Source: Cristatella mucedo
Taxonomy: Eukaryota > Bryozoa > Phylactolaemata > Cristatellidae
Assembly (NCBI GenBank): GCA_009760855.2
Contig: WPIO01000162.1
Span: forward strand, 374,001 to 438,000
Direction: 5' to 3'
Length of the DNA stretch: 64,000 nt
How positions within the stretch are numbered: position 1 is the stretch's first letter; each line of letters opens with the position of its first letter. The position numbers were made by a program, and so were the translations under genes. Shown here piece by piece: positions 45,320-56,432 of the stretch. Below the pieces are notes generated by a model. The model saw nothing but the letters and a program-made list of their open reading frames with translations. It was not told the origin of the DNA and ran no database searches.

Positions 45320-46170
45320 TACGGTAGTAAGGATCTAAGCAATAGTACAACTTGCGCCATCTGCCTAGAATTGAACGCCTAGACAGTGCCCGGCAGCGAT
45401 ACCAGCTTGAGGGGATAATTAACCATGAAATCAACAGGACCAAGCAAGGAGTCCCTAGGCACCCCATAGTTCAGTGGCTCCTCGGACGATCTTAATCCGT
45501 TCACATGAGCACTAGAGTCTTCTACTGAGAGAGGACTTGAACCACTTTATTGTAGTACCAGTAACAACCAGACGAGACGAGAGTCACTCGAGAAGGACTT
45601 AATAATCCCTGATAGAAACCCCTGCCTAATGATCGGGCTGAACGGGCAGAGAGGCTCTACTCGAACCTGCATTCTTAAGAAGTTTAACCCCTAAACAATG
45701 CAGATTCTATAGATTAATTAGCACACAAAAATACTGGAAGATACAAGACAAGTGTGAAGTCTCAATATATGAATTTAGCTTGTCTGTCATGACTCGTTCC
45801 AGTGCCTTTAATTGGAGCGGTAAAAGGGATACGTGTCGGAAGTTGCACAAGTTGTCTTGTCTAGTGTCGCTTTTTCTTGACTAGTAGGCTAACTACAGCC
45901 CTCGGGAAAGAGGATTGAACATGACCTGAGGCTAATGACATATTTGTGACGTTATTGCCACATAGCAGAAGTAGATCTATGAATGCTGAAACCGGAGAGT
46001 GGCAATAGTCTCACGAGGACTAGTCGTCTTCTTTCCGGGAATATGTACGTCAGGATGAGGTCACGTGTGGCCACCTTGAACGTAGACGCCGTAATGATTA
46101 AGTTCCTAGGAAAACCTATTTGGTGCCCTACTAGTTTAGCAGCAGCTTAGCACTTAATATCTTGTGGTGC
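45320..46170 (-). mobile_element. Old LINE B, RT core and upstream
   Basis: Strongly diverged minus-strand copy, recognisable from the Thr-Gln-Leu region (gtacaactt) through the Gly-Val-Pro-Gln-Gly region (caccccatagttcag) and on to the stretch before RT. The ends are unclear; it may reach about 46560. Confidence 0.6.
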
Positions 46171-47477
46171 TACTGGCACAAGTATCTTCTTTATTGGCAA
46201 CTTTCCTTGAAGACAGATACCATCGTTAATTAATTCAATCAGGCAGCAGTAAGTATGGGCTATCAAAATGCAAAGCTGAAGCCTCCTGAAGTCAAGATTT
46301 CGGCCAAGTCTCCTCTGGTAAATGATGATTGATATTAATGTTGGATTTTAGATCAAGTCCTACGTGAGCAGATGAAAAGCTAAAGGCACATCTAATCTTT
46401 AGCGCGGCTGAAAAGGCGTTATACTTGTCTGTGCTTCAGCCATCACTAGCAGTTTCCGTACCCTTACCGATCCTCCAGATAAGTGCCCTCAGCAGACATC
46501 TACTCTAAGCGTCTGCCTATGTAGTCACTGCATCTCAAAGGTTCCTGATTTTTCTACCCAGACAAGGCAGCTCGTTCTTCAAAAACGGTCAATTCATAAT
46601 AAGCCTAAATTCTATATAGATTCGATATTCTATATATTATTTGTATACATATATTCCAGATATTCCATATTCTATATTATATATATATATATATTCTATA
46701 TTGTATGTGGAGAATAAAAAAGATCAGTCGCTGTTTTAAATCCTGATTACGTCCAAAGGCGTGCCAAAATGAAGGCAGCAGGAATAAGTCCTAGATTGCT
46801 GGTATTGAAAGCTATCGAAAGACCGTTGAGATCAAAATATCGGCACCATACTTAAGGTGGAATGTCAAGAAAATACCTACAAATTTGCCGACAATCAAAT
46901 ATGTTTTTGCGGTACCTTTTGAAAGACAAACATGTTAGAACTAGGATCGGAAGTTCTGATGACTTCCACATGAGAGAAAAATCATGTGGGGCCAACCACG
47001 TCTTACCCGAATGTAAACTGGAAGCAACAAATATACAAATACAAGATTTGCCGATCTCTGCATCATATGAAACTTGTATGCCAACTTGTAAAACCTTAGT
47101 AGATTGCTATAGATGCTTGAAGCTTTTGAGGTGCATACTTGTGACTTTTATACAGCTTCATTTCCAGGGTTGGTCGGTGCCTTGTAAATTAAATAACTCA
47201 ACTGATATTTTACGTATCGGAATGAAGTTTGTAATGCGAGTTCTGCTTTGCTTTTTTAACCTAGTTCGCAATATATTTTCTTTCGGTTTGATAAATTTGG
47301 CTGCATGCTTCATCAAACGTCTTGGAGCTTTACTTTCCGTAATCGTGGACATATAGAACTAATTGCAACAGTAAAGTCATCGGCAAGTTATAAGGGCAGT
47401 ATGACGTATCGGCAATGCACCGTCGTACTCGGACAAGTCTTTGCTTCACCAGGTATGAGAATTTAATTTAATAATTA
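46171..47477. other. Mostly unassigned; AT-rich run in the middle
   Basis: A tatatat/attctat-rich run lies at 46600-46715. An isolated 164-codon frame (46862-47356) is listed separately. No repeat recognised. Confidence 0.4.
46862..47356 (+). CDS. Hypothetical 164-residue open frame
   Basis: The longest frame outside transposons and the host gene. The first half is rich in Cys, and the last 45 residues are hydrophobic and basic, resembling a membrane segment (Leu-Leu-Cys-Phe-Phe-Asn-Leu, then Phe-Gly-Leu-Ile-Asn-Leu-Ala). No known domain, and no poly-A signal or promoter was recognised. In DNA of this composition such a frame can occur by chance. It might be an exon of an unrecognised gene. 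Confidence 0.2.
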   Translation: MSRKYLQICRQSNMFLRYLLKDKHVRTRIGSSDDFHMREKSCGANHVLPECKLEATNIQIQDLPISASYETCMPTCKTLVDCYRCLKLLRCILVTFIQLHFQGWSVPCKLNNSTDILRIGMKFVMRVLLCFFNLVRNIFSFGLINLAACFIKRLGALLSVIVDI

Positions 47478-47950
47478 AAGATCCCCCATCAGGCTAAGCT
47501 ACGTACTACCCACTTTTCGGAATCCAACAATTTACCCATACTTCGTATAAATCTCTAGTCATCTGGATACCGTGCGTTCAGTTCGTATGCTCCCAAAGCC
47601 TGGAACTCGCTCCCGACCTGCGTCACGACATGTCCTGACTAGTTGACGTTCAAAATTAATTTAAAATTGTATCTATTTACCAAAGCATTTAGTGGGTTCT
47701 TTTGAATCGTCCTTCGCGTGCTTATGCGTGCTGACACTGTTCATGTTGCCACTAATCACACTAGCATGCTGACGTTAAGCATGTCACCCTTAACCATATT
47801 ATTCTCGTTGTTTATTGAGCATGCTACCACTAACCATTTAATCTTGCTTCCTTTGCTGCCAATGCGAAGTGCCAAGAAAGAGACTGAGTTCTCTGAGGGA
47901 CTACTACTCTACGTTAATTGTATTATCATCATTTTTATTATTATTATTCT
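47478..47950 (+). mobile_element. LINE B C-terminal and 3' region
   Basis: From His-Gln-Ala-Lys through Ser-Tyr-Ala-Pro-Lys-Ala-Trp-Asn-Ser, then a 3' UTR with an extra catgct...ccactaacca unit, and an incomplete hairpin (agtgcc arm present, partner replaced). An ATT-rich tail follows. Confidence 0.78.
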
Positions 47951-49562
47951 GCCGATGGTCTCCCATTGCTAGCATCTGTAGTTTTGGGCACTGCACTTTC
48001 GGCGATGGCCGAAGGTTTTCGTTCTTCCACTCCCGTCGTAGGGGCTCGTGCCTCAGTGGAGGTCAAGTTCTCTCGGGGAACTGGTTCGAGGCTGTGCTGC
48101 CATAAGTGCTGCACTTAGTCGTATTGTTGCTGCGATCTGCAGAGACCGATTGTTTGGCTGCCTTGACCCAGTTTTAGCCTGGCTTGTTCTGCTTCAGCTC
48201 TGGGGCTCCAAGGTGCCTGGTACTCAAGGCTAATGCTGCGTCACCACACGGCTCAGGCTCATCTAGGCAGCGCTTGAGAGGAGGTGTGACGACACAATGA
48301 ACGCCTGACTCCTCACACCATTGCAAAATTGCTGCATGAAGCGCTTCCGTAAACGTGTTTACAAGCCGGCTGTCCTGACCTTTTTCAAAGGTCTAATCAC
48401 GTTTTCTATTCAGTTTTGTAATCATTGGTTAGCATTGCAGCGCTCCTTTGGTATGCTAAGCCAGCGATCGAATGTCGATGGGCACGTTTGAACGTGAGCA
48501 TCCGCACCTGCACTAACATAGTTCGAGCAAATAGTCTCTCCACCCGAGTGTGCTGTTTTAGTATGCTATTAATGACCGCATAGTTGATATACTTAGCTCT
48601 AATCCGTTAAAGATTTCTCCTAGGCAAACTTAGCTTTCTGTTAAGGCGCTGCAAAAATCAAATTCAGTAAGACAATGAATATACTTTACTAGATTACATA
48701 AGTTTTTTACATACGGCATGCTTTATGGACTAGAGATTTTGTAAACGGAAAATGTGTTTAGTTCGATGGGCATTTGTACCTCCTATCGATGGAACCACTA
48801 ACATCTAACGTTAAGAATAATGACTGCTATTGAACGAAAGTCAATCTGACGCCTAAATTTAACAAGGATTTTGAGCTTGACCAAGTGTAAAGTTGCAAAA
48901 GTGTTAAATTGTGTTACGTTTTTGCATTCGAATACGACAGAATGGATGCGACCTACTATTGAGAGAGTCAATTTCTGGTTTATCCTCTGAATATATAGAA
49001 TTTTACGTAGGTGTAAGCTTATTATATTTGACGCATGCCGGCCAGAATAAATAACAGGCTTAAACATGATATTCTATCCCTGAAATGTAATGTAGCTTTT
49101 AATTAGGTAGGATATCCCACCAATGACTATGAGTGAATAGGTAGGGCATTTTTTTATGCGCCTTTGAAGTTTACATTTGTCTTAACGTCAAATCAATATG
49201 TATTATACACATTTTTAGGGCTACGTCTAACGTCAAAAATCCTGCATAAACCGAGCACATCTATATAGCGATTCATACGCGGCCTATCCTTGCATACTAT
49301 TAGCATTGTTTGTTGAAAATTCATTCAAAATTCTGAGTTCTGGCCCATGGGGCTATTTAAGGCTTGAGTTGGCCAGATATTGATATTGTGTGCTTCTTTA
49401 TATTTATTTTTACATTTTTCGGCTATGTTATTGCAGAAATTCATTTTTGACAATCAACTTGGATTGCAAAACAAACTCTACTTCCTACATCACATCGGTG
49501 GTGCCAAATTTGAGTAAGCCACGTGTTGATACTAATGAAGATAAAGATAACATATGTGTGTA
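47951..49562. other. Long stretch without a supported gene
   Basis: The part 47960-48300 is GC-richer, with several overlapping frames of 60-80 codons. The rest is AT-rich. No motif or repeat recognised. A minus-strand frame at 48798-49067 lacks features. Confidence 0.4.
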
Positions 49563-49925
49563 TAGCGCTCTCAGATAACCTGATCTCTTTCTCTTTCTAG
49601 GCACTTTACAGTTGCTGCTAAGGAAGCATGATTTAATCGTTTATGGTAGATCCTCAAAGTCAATCACCATACCATGGTTGTGGGTGACATGCATAGGGTG
49701 AGCATGCAAATGTGGTTCGTGGCAGCATGGAAAGAAAGATGCATACACATGTCGGCACGTATAAACACTCAAAGGATGAATGACGTGGACCTCATAGATG
49801 TTGTGATAAATCGATGAGCTTTGTAAATCGATGCGCTTTAGCTTCTTTTTAGGTGTAAAGTTAGGGGACGTCGTAACGCCCGTCGGAAGCGAGTTTCAGG
49901 CTTTGGGAGCATAGGACGGTAAAAG
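49563..49925 (-). mobile_element. LINE B 3' end fragment
   Basis: Minus-strand hairpin remnant (tagcgctctcag), 3' UTR repeats and the end of coding. No (ATT)n tail remains. Confidence 0.75.
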
Positions 49926-50409
49926 GTCTAGCAGACATAAAATAAATATTGCACGGACCAAGGTGAGGCTGTGAGGTAAACAGTGACTAACACGAATTAT
50001 AAAACGTCATTTCGGTAGCATTTGGAAGTTTTGGCGGTCGCTCTAGCTTGGATGAATCTCCATCTGAAGTTTAGATAAATTTTCATAATTTTAGGTTAAT
50101 GCAGGAAAGACCTTGGTTACTAGCAAGATGGTGGTGGGACTACAATTGGCTGACAGACTTGTGAAAACTAGGGAGGGGATAGAAGCCATAAAAATTGAGT
50201 GCAATCTCGAAGCTCCGTCGTGCATTTCGAGACATATAAATAATGAAATACTTCACCGTTTTTTAACTAATTTACGGCCCTTTTCGATGCTTTAAAGGCT
50301 TTGTCTGGGATATTTTACGATCCTTTATGAGCTTACGGATTACCTCAGCTGCCGTGATGTACAGGCTGGTTGTGTGCTAGCATATCCTATTCAGAAATAT
50401 CCCTTGCAG
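49926..50409. other. Upstream region of the host gene
   Basis: No repeat was recognised here. It ends in tatcccttgcag (to about 50408) and shortly after ccactttcag, both resembling splice acceptors, so a 5' UTR intron may end here. A 60-codon frame at 50113-50295 has no motif. Confidence 0.35.
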
Positions 50410-50438
50410 CTGGATCGTGCGGTTCACCACTTTCAGCT

Positions 50439-51425
50439 ATGGCCAGCTTACCGTTTGACACTGCAGCTGTAAAGCTCTGCAATCTTCAACTGGACACTGA
50501 GCAGACGTGGTTCACGAACTTGGCCGTCACGTCCGATGGCAATCTGATCGTGACGGTCTCGATCGAGGGATTCAGAGAGTACGACACCAACTTTAAAGAG
50601 GTCCGTCGCTGGTCACTGCAAGGCGACCTGAAGTTTAAAAAATACGCTAGCCTAGCTGACAGTATGTTTGAAACCTACGATCTCCATTTTGACTACCGGC
50701 ATGACATATCGTCACTGGCGGAGTTGCCCAACCGACGTATGGCTGTTGCTGTGTCACCACTCGGAAGGATCGTGGTGTTGGGACGAAGTCCAAACGATGA
50801 TCACCTTTGGCATTTTGAAAGTGTTTTGGAATGTGTAGACGCCCGTGTACAATGCTTATCAATATGTTCACATTTTCTTGCCGTGGCAGAATTGAATGTA
50901 TTAGGCGATCATAACTATCTTGCTTTGTACGATATGGTCCAAGTGATCCGGATTTGTAGACTAGATGTCGGATTTGCTATCCAAGGCATAACTGCTCTAT
51001 TCGAGAAGGTAGTGGTTTGGGGTATCAAAATACACATCCACGATGTAGACGACATTGTTTGTTGCTTTGATTACCAAGGTAACTGCTTATGGACAAGGGA
51101 CTATTGTACGCTCGACATTTGTTGCTCACCTTATTCCGGCGTCCTCTACTTAGCTTCGCGTCACCTTAAGCTTATGAAATGCATTAGAGCCGAAGATGGC
51201 GATGTGTGCGGCTATATTATCAGGGACGATGAAAGCACCCGGATTTGTGAGGCTTACATGCGGAGGAGATTGGCGATTGTTAATAAGGGCTGCACACCTA
51301 CACTAGTCGTTCTCGGTAGAAAAGAAATATCAGTGTATAGTTTGTCGCATCAAAACCTGTTAAAACGAAAGGGCAGCCCACTTTATTATGGGCCGTCAAA
51401 GTGTCAAAAAGTTGCCTTCGAATAA
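50439..51425 (+). CDS. Intronless beta-propeller-like host protein, unknown
   Basis: 328 residues from the ATG at 50439, which has a good context (agctATGG). An in-frame ATG at 50370 would add 23 residues but lies before acceptor-like sites, so I prefer the inner start. The protein has repeated blade-like units: Leu-Ala-Val-Thr-Ser-Asp-Gly-Asn-Leu-Ile-Val near residue 26, Met-Ala-Val-Ala-Val-Ser-Pro-Leu-Gly-Arg-Ile near 105, Cys-Ser-His-Phe-Leu-Ala-Val-Ala near 145, and Ser-Gly-Val-Leu-Tyr-Leu-Ala near 240. Such hydrophobic-turn-hydrophobic units are typical of NHL/WD-type propellers, which are mostly binding scaffolds. No signal peptide or membrane segment. The base composition is richer in CpG than the flanks, and no stop breaks it. 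AATAAA follows 52 bp after the stop. I cannot name a family; it could be a retrocopy of a spliced gene. Confidence 0.75.
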   Translation: MASLPFDTAAVKLCNLQLDTEQTWFTNLAVTSDGNLIVTVSIEGFREYDTNFKEVRRWSLQGDLKFKKYASLADSMFETYDLHFDYRHDISSLAELPNRRMAVAVSPLGRIVVLGRSPNDDHLWHFESVLECVDARVQCLSICSHFLAVAELNVLGDHNYLALYDMVQVIRICRLDVGFAIQGITALFEKVVVWGIKIHIHDVDDIVCCFDYQGNCLWTRDYCTLDICCSPYSGVLYLASRHLKLMKCIRAEDGDVCGYIIRDDESTRICEAYMRRRLAIVNKGCTPTLVVLGRKEISVYSLSHQNLLKRKGSPLYYGPSKCQKVAFE

Positions 51426-51476
51426 GATATACATTTCAGTGTACTCAATATTTGACTCATTACTCGTCGTCTGGAA

Positions 51477-51482
51477 AATAAA
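51477..51482 (+). terminator. Polyadenylation signal AATAAA
   Basis: AATAAA lies 52 bp after the TAA stop of the propeller-like gene. The short 3' UTR supports a complete transcription unit. Confidence 0.65.
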
Positions 51483-51754
51483 TGTACCACAGAGAAGGAT
51501 ATTATTGATTTTCTGGACTATTGTACTGGTATGCGTCTGACCACCCTGCCTTTATTGTGAGCTTCATTGAGCTCTTCGAATATGATAAGGTTAGAAATGA
51601 CGGTTACAACAGCAGACTCTTTTTTGAGTCGTCGTTTTCGGCATCCGGCGAGCAGAATAAGTCGGAAAAGCAAGAGAGCTTTACAAAGCCAATACAATGT
51701 TGAAACAAAACGTGGTTGCCATCCAGGTGCAAATATAAGCAGCAATTAACTATA

Positions 51755-51850
51755 CAGGCAGCTGAGAGAGTTTGAGATGTACGAAGACGAACACGGTAGA
51801 AAGCTCAAGTACGGTCGTCTGTTAACGATGAAAGCCTAGATGATTTCTCT
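51755..51850 (-). mobile_element. LINE B fragment, old
   Basis: Minus-strand similarity to the Asp-Thr-Gln-Leu-Tyr to Asn-Ser-Leu segment (gagagagtttgaga...aaagcctagat). Short and diverged. Confidence 0.5.
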
Positions 51851-52004
51851 TCGCTACTATGGTGACATGGGCTAAAGTGTAAACGGAGAAAAGAAGTCGA
51901 TCTAAAGCTAATCTCTGGAAAGGACATTAAAAAGCGTTACTGGACGATCGTATACCTCTGGCATCTAATCCCTGACTGATCTTTCCTCAGCGATAAGACT
52001 GTCA

Positions 52005-52985
52005 GTACAGTCCCTTTGCTTGTTGGGCTCGATTTTTCCGCATATTTTGACAGTACCGATCATCAAGTTCTCCTCGTGCGTTTCTCATCTCATCTGGGCA
52101 TCACTGGCACTACACGTCAATGGTTCAGGTTTCATCTCAGTGGGAGAATCTAGAGTGTTGATGTGAAAGGAAACGGATCATCCAAGGAACCCATAAAGTA
52201 TTGAGTTCGAGCTTGGTCCCGTTCTTTTGACGGTTTATACTCTCCTCCTTGCCAGTGTGATTGCCAGGCACAACCTATTCGTTCGCTTCATGATGACACT
52301 CGGTTGTACCTTTGTCTTGATGCCTCCCAGTCCGTCACGTCATTGAATTCTCACAACTCTATTGCTGCCTGTATTGATGACATCCGCGTAAGAATTGCAG
52401 CAAAGTTTTCTTAATTGAATGATGATAAAACCAACCTAATAGTTGTGGGATAAGCAAGGGTAATTCAAAAATTGGAAAACCTTACGCTCACAATCGGGTT
52501 TGCCATCACATCTCCAGTTGAATCTATACGAAATCTAGATGTCCTGTTTCAGAGTAACTTTTCATTAAACGGCCACATTGGCTCCACAGTTTAGTCGGCC
52601 TACTTTCAGCTATATAACATTGCAATAATTCAGGCTTGCTTAGACAGGGATGCTCAATCTAAATTTATCCATAAATTTTTTATATCGAATCTCGACTCCA
52701 GCAATTCAAATCTCCCTAGTATATCGGCCGAAACGAAATGAAATGAGGTGCTTACATTCGGTGCAAAACCCTTAAGCTATGCATGTCTGTCGTGAGCTTC
52801 ACGGTTGCCGCATCACGTCGCTTCTCGCCGACCTGCACTTGCTCTCAGTCGAGCAAGGTTCTATCACTCACTTTTAGGTCCCTTCATTGTTGGCCTCAGC
52901 CTACCTATCACACTTACTTCCCCACCAGGCTCAGCATCGTATCGTCCGCTTTTCTGAATTTAACCGTTTAGCTACACCTTTATCA
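52005..52985 (+). mobile_element. Old LINE B, RT to C-terminal region
   Basis: The plus strand starts at the Leu-Leu-Gly-Leu-Asp-Phe motif A region (ttgttgggctcgatttttccgc) and runs past the Ser-Gly-Arg and Thr-Ser-Lys segments to the His-Gln-Ala-Gln-His-Arg region. Frameshifts, stops and short deletions throughout. Confidence 0.75.
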
Positions 52986-53424
52986 AGCCGAACGAGATGA
53001 TTCAGCGGGATTCCGTGGGATATCTGGAGACAGCTCTTGCGGTTCAAGCCTAGCGCAAAATCTACCTGAATTTTTTGCCCGGGGAAGAGCTTTGAATGCC
53101 GTGACTGGTAGACAATGCCGAGCCGATGGTTAGCCTACTAAGACAGTGCGGGTGGTGCGTTTGCTGATAATCGTGCTCATTGCTCAGGCGATCGTCTGTG
53201 GCGTTATGCTTTCCCGTCTCTTCGCACGCCACAGTACTTGCCTGCTGACCCTGTGCACATCACTCCTAAACGTGTTATTCTTGCTGTTTATTGAGCATGC
53301 TACCACTAGCCGTTCGATCGTGCTTCATTTGCATCAAATGCAAAGTGCTTTCAAAAAGATTGAGTTCTCTGAGGAGGCTATGACAAATTAACTATCATAA
53401 TTGTTTAATGCTGCAATTGAAAGG
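52986..53424 (+). mobile_element. LINE B 3' UTR and hairpin within unassigned DNA
   Basis: Only 53225-53395 is recognisable: ctgctgaccctgtgcac, gagcatgctaccacta and the gattgagttctctgagg stem core. 52986-53224 is not assigned. Confidence 0.6.
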
Positions 53425-53665
53425 TTCGCTTTAAGCTTCTTTAAATATCATGTCAGGAGATGTCGTGACGCAATTATGTGGTGAGTTCCAGGCTTTGGGA
53501 GCACACGAACTAAAGGCACGATCTCCAACGGTTTTGAGGTTCGTACGAGGCATGGCTAAACGATCTGAGTCAGACCAGCGGATTGCTCGATTTTTCGCCT
53601 GGTGGGGAAAAAAATCTTACAAGTAGGCTGGAGCTAGAGAGAATTAAGAGACCTAAAATCGCTTC
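53425..53665 (-). mobile_element. LINE B C-terminal fragment, minus strand
   Basis: Antisense to the Ser-Tyr-Ala-Pro-Lys-Ala-Trp-Asn and Leu-His-Ser-Leu-Ala-Pro region. It ends where a plus-strand fragment begins. Confidence 0.7.
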
Positions 53666-53667
53666 CG

Positions 53668-53798
53668 GCTGCAGTATCGACATCCCCTGAGATGACGTTT
53701 AAAAAGAAGCTACAAACGCACCTGCTTCTCACATTATTTCATATGATTCGTCATTTGAGTGCTTATTTAAATTCGTCCTTTGTGTGCTTATGCGTGCT
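53668..53798 (+). mobile_element. LINE B fragment interrupted by LINE A
   Basis: Plus-strand piece from tcgacatcccctgag through gtgcttatgcgtgctgac. LINE A begins directly after it. Confidence 0.7.
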
Positions 53799-54928
53799 GA
53801 CTTGGTCCCTTGTTGTTCTCCATTAATACGCAACCTCTGGGAAAAGTGATTAAGGCCCATGGAATATGATATCACTTCTATGCTGACGATACTCAGTTGT
53901 ATTTGTCATGTAAACCGTCGGAATCTGCTGCAGCAACTGAGAAACTGAATGCTTGCCTTGCCGATATTCGATCCTGGATGTCGGAAAACTTCCTGAAATT
54001 AAATGACGATAAAAGCGAACTGCTGCTCATAGGACGCCCTAAGCGTGTAGCTGGATTAAAAGGCTTTGCTGTTCTAATAGGTGATGCTATTGTGCGACCT
54101 TTACCACGTGCTCGTAATCTAGGTGTCGTGTTCGACAGCTGCCTCAATTTCAAAAGCTTCATTCAGAAGACTGCCTCTACAGCTAGCCATCACATCCGAT
54201 CCCTATCCAAGATTAGAAGCTGTCTCCCACAGTGGCTTGTAAAAAACTTAACTAGCTCTTTAGTTCTGTCTCGGCTTGATTATTGTAATTCCCTTTTGGC
54301 TGGGCTACCAAAGAAAGCTATTATGCCACTACAGCGGACTATGAATATGGCTGCAAGGTTGGTCTTCAAGTCCCAGCGGTTTGAGCACGTGTCACCTCTG
54401 CTGAAAGAGCTAGGATGGTTGCCGGTTGAGCAAAGGATACAGAGCGAAGTTCTTACGCTGACCCACAAGGCCCACCCCGGCTTAGCTCCTTCGTACCTAG
54501 CAGAACTGCTGCATCAGTTTCAGCCTGTTCGCACCCTCAGGTCCTGTGTGGACAATAAATTAGCTGTCCCATTCCTCAGCTTAAAGACAGTTGGCGACAT
54601 AAGCTTTAGTTCTGCAGGTCCTAGACTGTGGAACTCGCTTCCACAATTCTTATGCAACGACAACTACTCTCCAACTGCCGACTATGGCACATCTTTTTCA
54701 ACGGTCCTGAACTGCTACTTCTATGCTACTCACTACCTCAACTGCTCTCCTGACTCTGATATACTTCCCACTTTCTCTTTGTTGCTTGAGACGAAGTCTG
54801 TTGGGTACTGAATGCGTACCGAAAGCCGCTTAGGCTGTGAGTGTGCTATACAAAACTCTCCTGCGTAACACCCACATGGTCTTTATGACTTTGTGGAGTT
54901 ACTGACGGAGATACATTACATTACATTT
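53799..54928 (+). mobile_element. LINE A, 5'-truncated, mostly open
   Basis: It begins at the Leu-Gly-Pro-Leu-Leu-Phe-Ser region and contains Tyr-Ala-Asp-Asp in a frame broken once near 53865. An open frame of 304 codons (53897-54811) then covers the thumb and C-terminal domain. It ends acggagatacattacattaca. Young, close to the copy at 10870. Confidence 0.9.
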
Positions 54929-55917
54929 GATCTCGTCATTTGATCGATGCTTTCTTAGTCGTACTTGATCGTGTGCCCATCCTAGCTTCACAGAGTTCCC
55001 TTGCGTTTTTCCATCGTCATCGTTGGTTTTCTATTGTGATCCATTTTTTAACTTGCTTTAGATAACTTGGTCAGCAATATGCTAGTGTCCTGCTGGCATA
55101 TCATTGCTGCCACTGATCCTAATGGAAAGTGGCTTCAACTTCTTGACGTTTGGTACATTAGTTGGGTATAGTGGTTTACCTGCCAAAGTTGCCAAACCGT
55201 TGCAAAGTCAGTATTTTTCGTACTGGGTTTAATTCACCATAAAACTAAGGTAAGTATGTTGCAGCAGATAGGCAGGCATAGCGTCGCCATTGCATTAAAC
55301 CTTTCATCACTGCCTTCCAGTGTTGACAACGACTAGCAGATTAGTCAGAGTGCCTCATGCTGCATGAGGTTTTCTATCAATTCTCCAAACATTTTCAACA
55401 TTTATTTGATGTATGCTGTAAGTGACCTATCAGATTCGACAATCTGTAAATAGCTAATTTGGGTCCCCCTATGCCACTGTGCATAGGCTTTTCCAGACCT
55501 GTCAGCTGCTCCTGATAGGCAGAAGGTAGTACAGCCAGCGCCGACTCGACCGCTCTTGCTCTCAGGTAGACAGCACCAGCTTTCAAAGCTACAGGGTGTT
55601 AAAGGAATCTTTTGCTAGGATGGTGCTGCCAGGCTTCGAGGGAGAAAATAAGTAGAGAGGACTGACTAATGCGCAGCTTTTAAGAATTGATTTGGAATCC
55701 TGGGAGAGATAATGGCTGGATTGCCCTCCCTTGTCGTGTAGTTCCTCCTATCCATGATAATGGTGATGCAACTCGAGGCTCTCAGCTCGGTAACTTCTTG
55801 TAGACCTTGGCTGATGGATAAGGAAGCAATGGTGAAGCTGGCATATATATATATGTTATTTTTTATATTTATATATTTATTTATTTATTATGGCCTATGC
55901 CCAAAACTTTACCGAAT
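54929..55917. other. No gene seen
   Basis: Mixed composition, with an AT run at 55842-55890. Frame 55395-55586 (minus) lacks motifs. Confidence 0.4.
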
Positions 55918-56432
55918 TCATTAGGTCCCTTCATTCTATGGCTCCAGCCTATCTTTCAGATATACTACCCCATCAGGCCAAGCATCGTACCACTCGCTTT
56001 TCGGAATCCAACAGTCTAGAAATACCTCGTACAAACCTTAAATCCTTTGGAGACCGTGCATTTAGCTCGTATGCTCCCAAAGCCTGGAACTCCCTCCCGA
56101 CCTGCATCTGAACATCCCCTGACCTGACCACATTTAAAAGAGACTTAAAAACACACCTATTTAGGACAGCATTTAGTGGGTCCCTGTGATTCGTCCTTGA
56201 TGTGCTTGTGCGTGCTGACACTGTGCATGCTGCCACTAACAACATTTGCATGCTGACCCTGTGCATGTCACCCCTAACCATATTATTCATTTCGTTTGTT
56301 TTACAAGCATGATTTTACTTACCATTCAATTGCATTTCACTTTAAAGCAAATGTAAAGCACCTAGAGAGAGATTAAGTTCTCTGAGGGTGCTTTATCAAG
56401 TGAATTATTATTATTATTATTGTTATTATGCA
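55918..56432 (+). mobile_element. LINE B C-terminal and 3' end, young
   Basis: 5'-truncated at the Leu-His-Ser-Met-Ala-Pro segment. The frame ends at 56111 (the tgcatc-tga change), followed by the 3' UTR, a hairpin in which both arms have changed, and an (ATT)n tail. Confidence 0.88.
56355..56394 (+). other. LINE B hairpin with compensatory change
   Basis: Stem aaagcacc (56355-56362) pairs with ggtgcttt (56387-56394). Relative to the usual aaagcgcc/ggcgcttt, G to A in one arm is matched by C to T in the other. Confidence 0.8.

Noticed and set aside
55973-56290. Recurrent 65-105-codon frame antisense to the LINE B 3' region (also 2304, 17582, 31242, 43474)
   Set aside because: It recurs because the copies share ancestry. 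The sense strand encodes the LINE C-terminus and UTR, and I see no independent coding signal.
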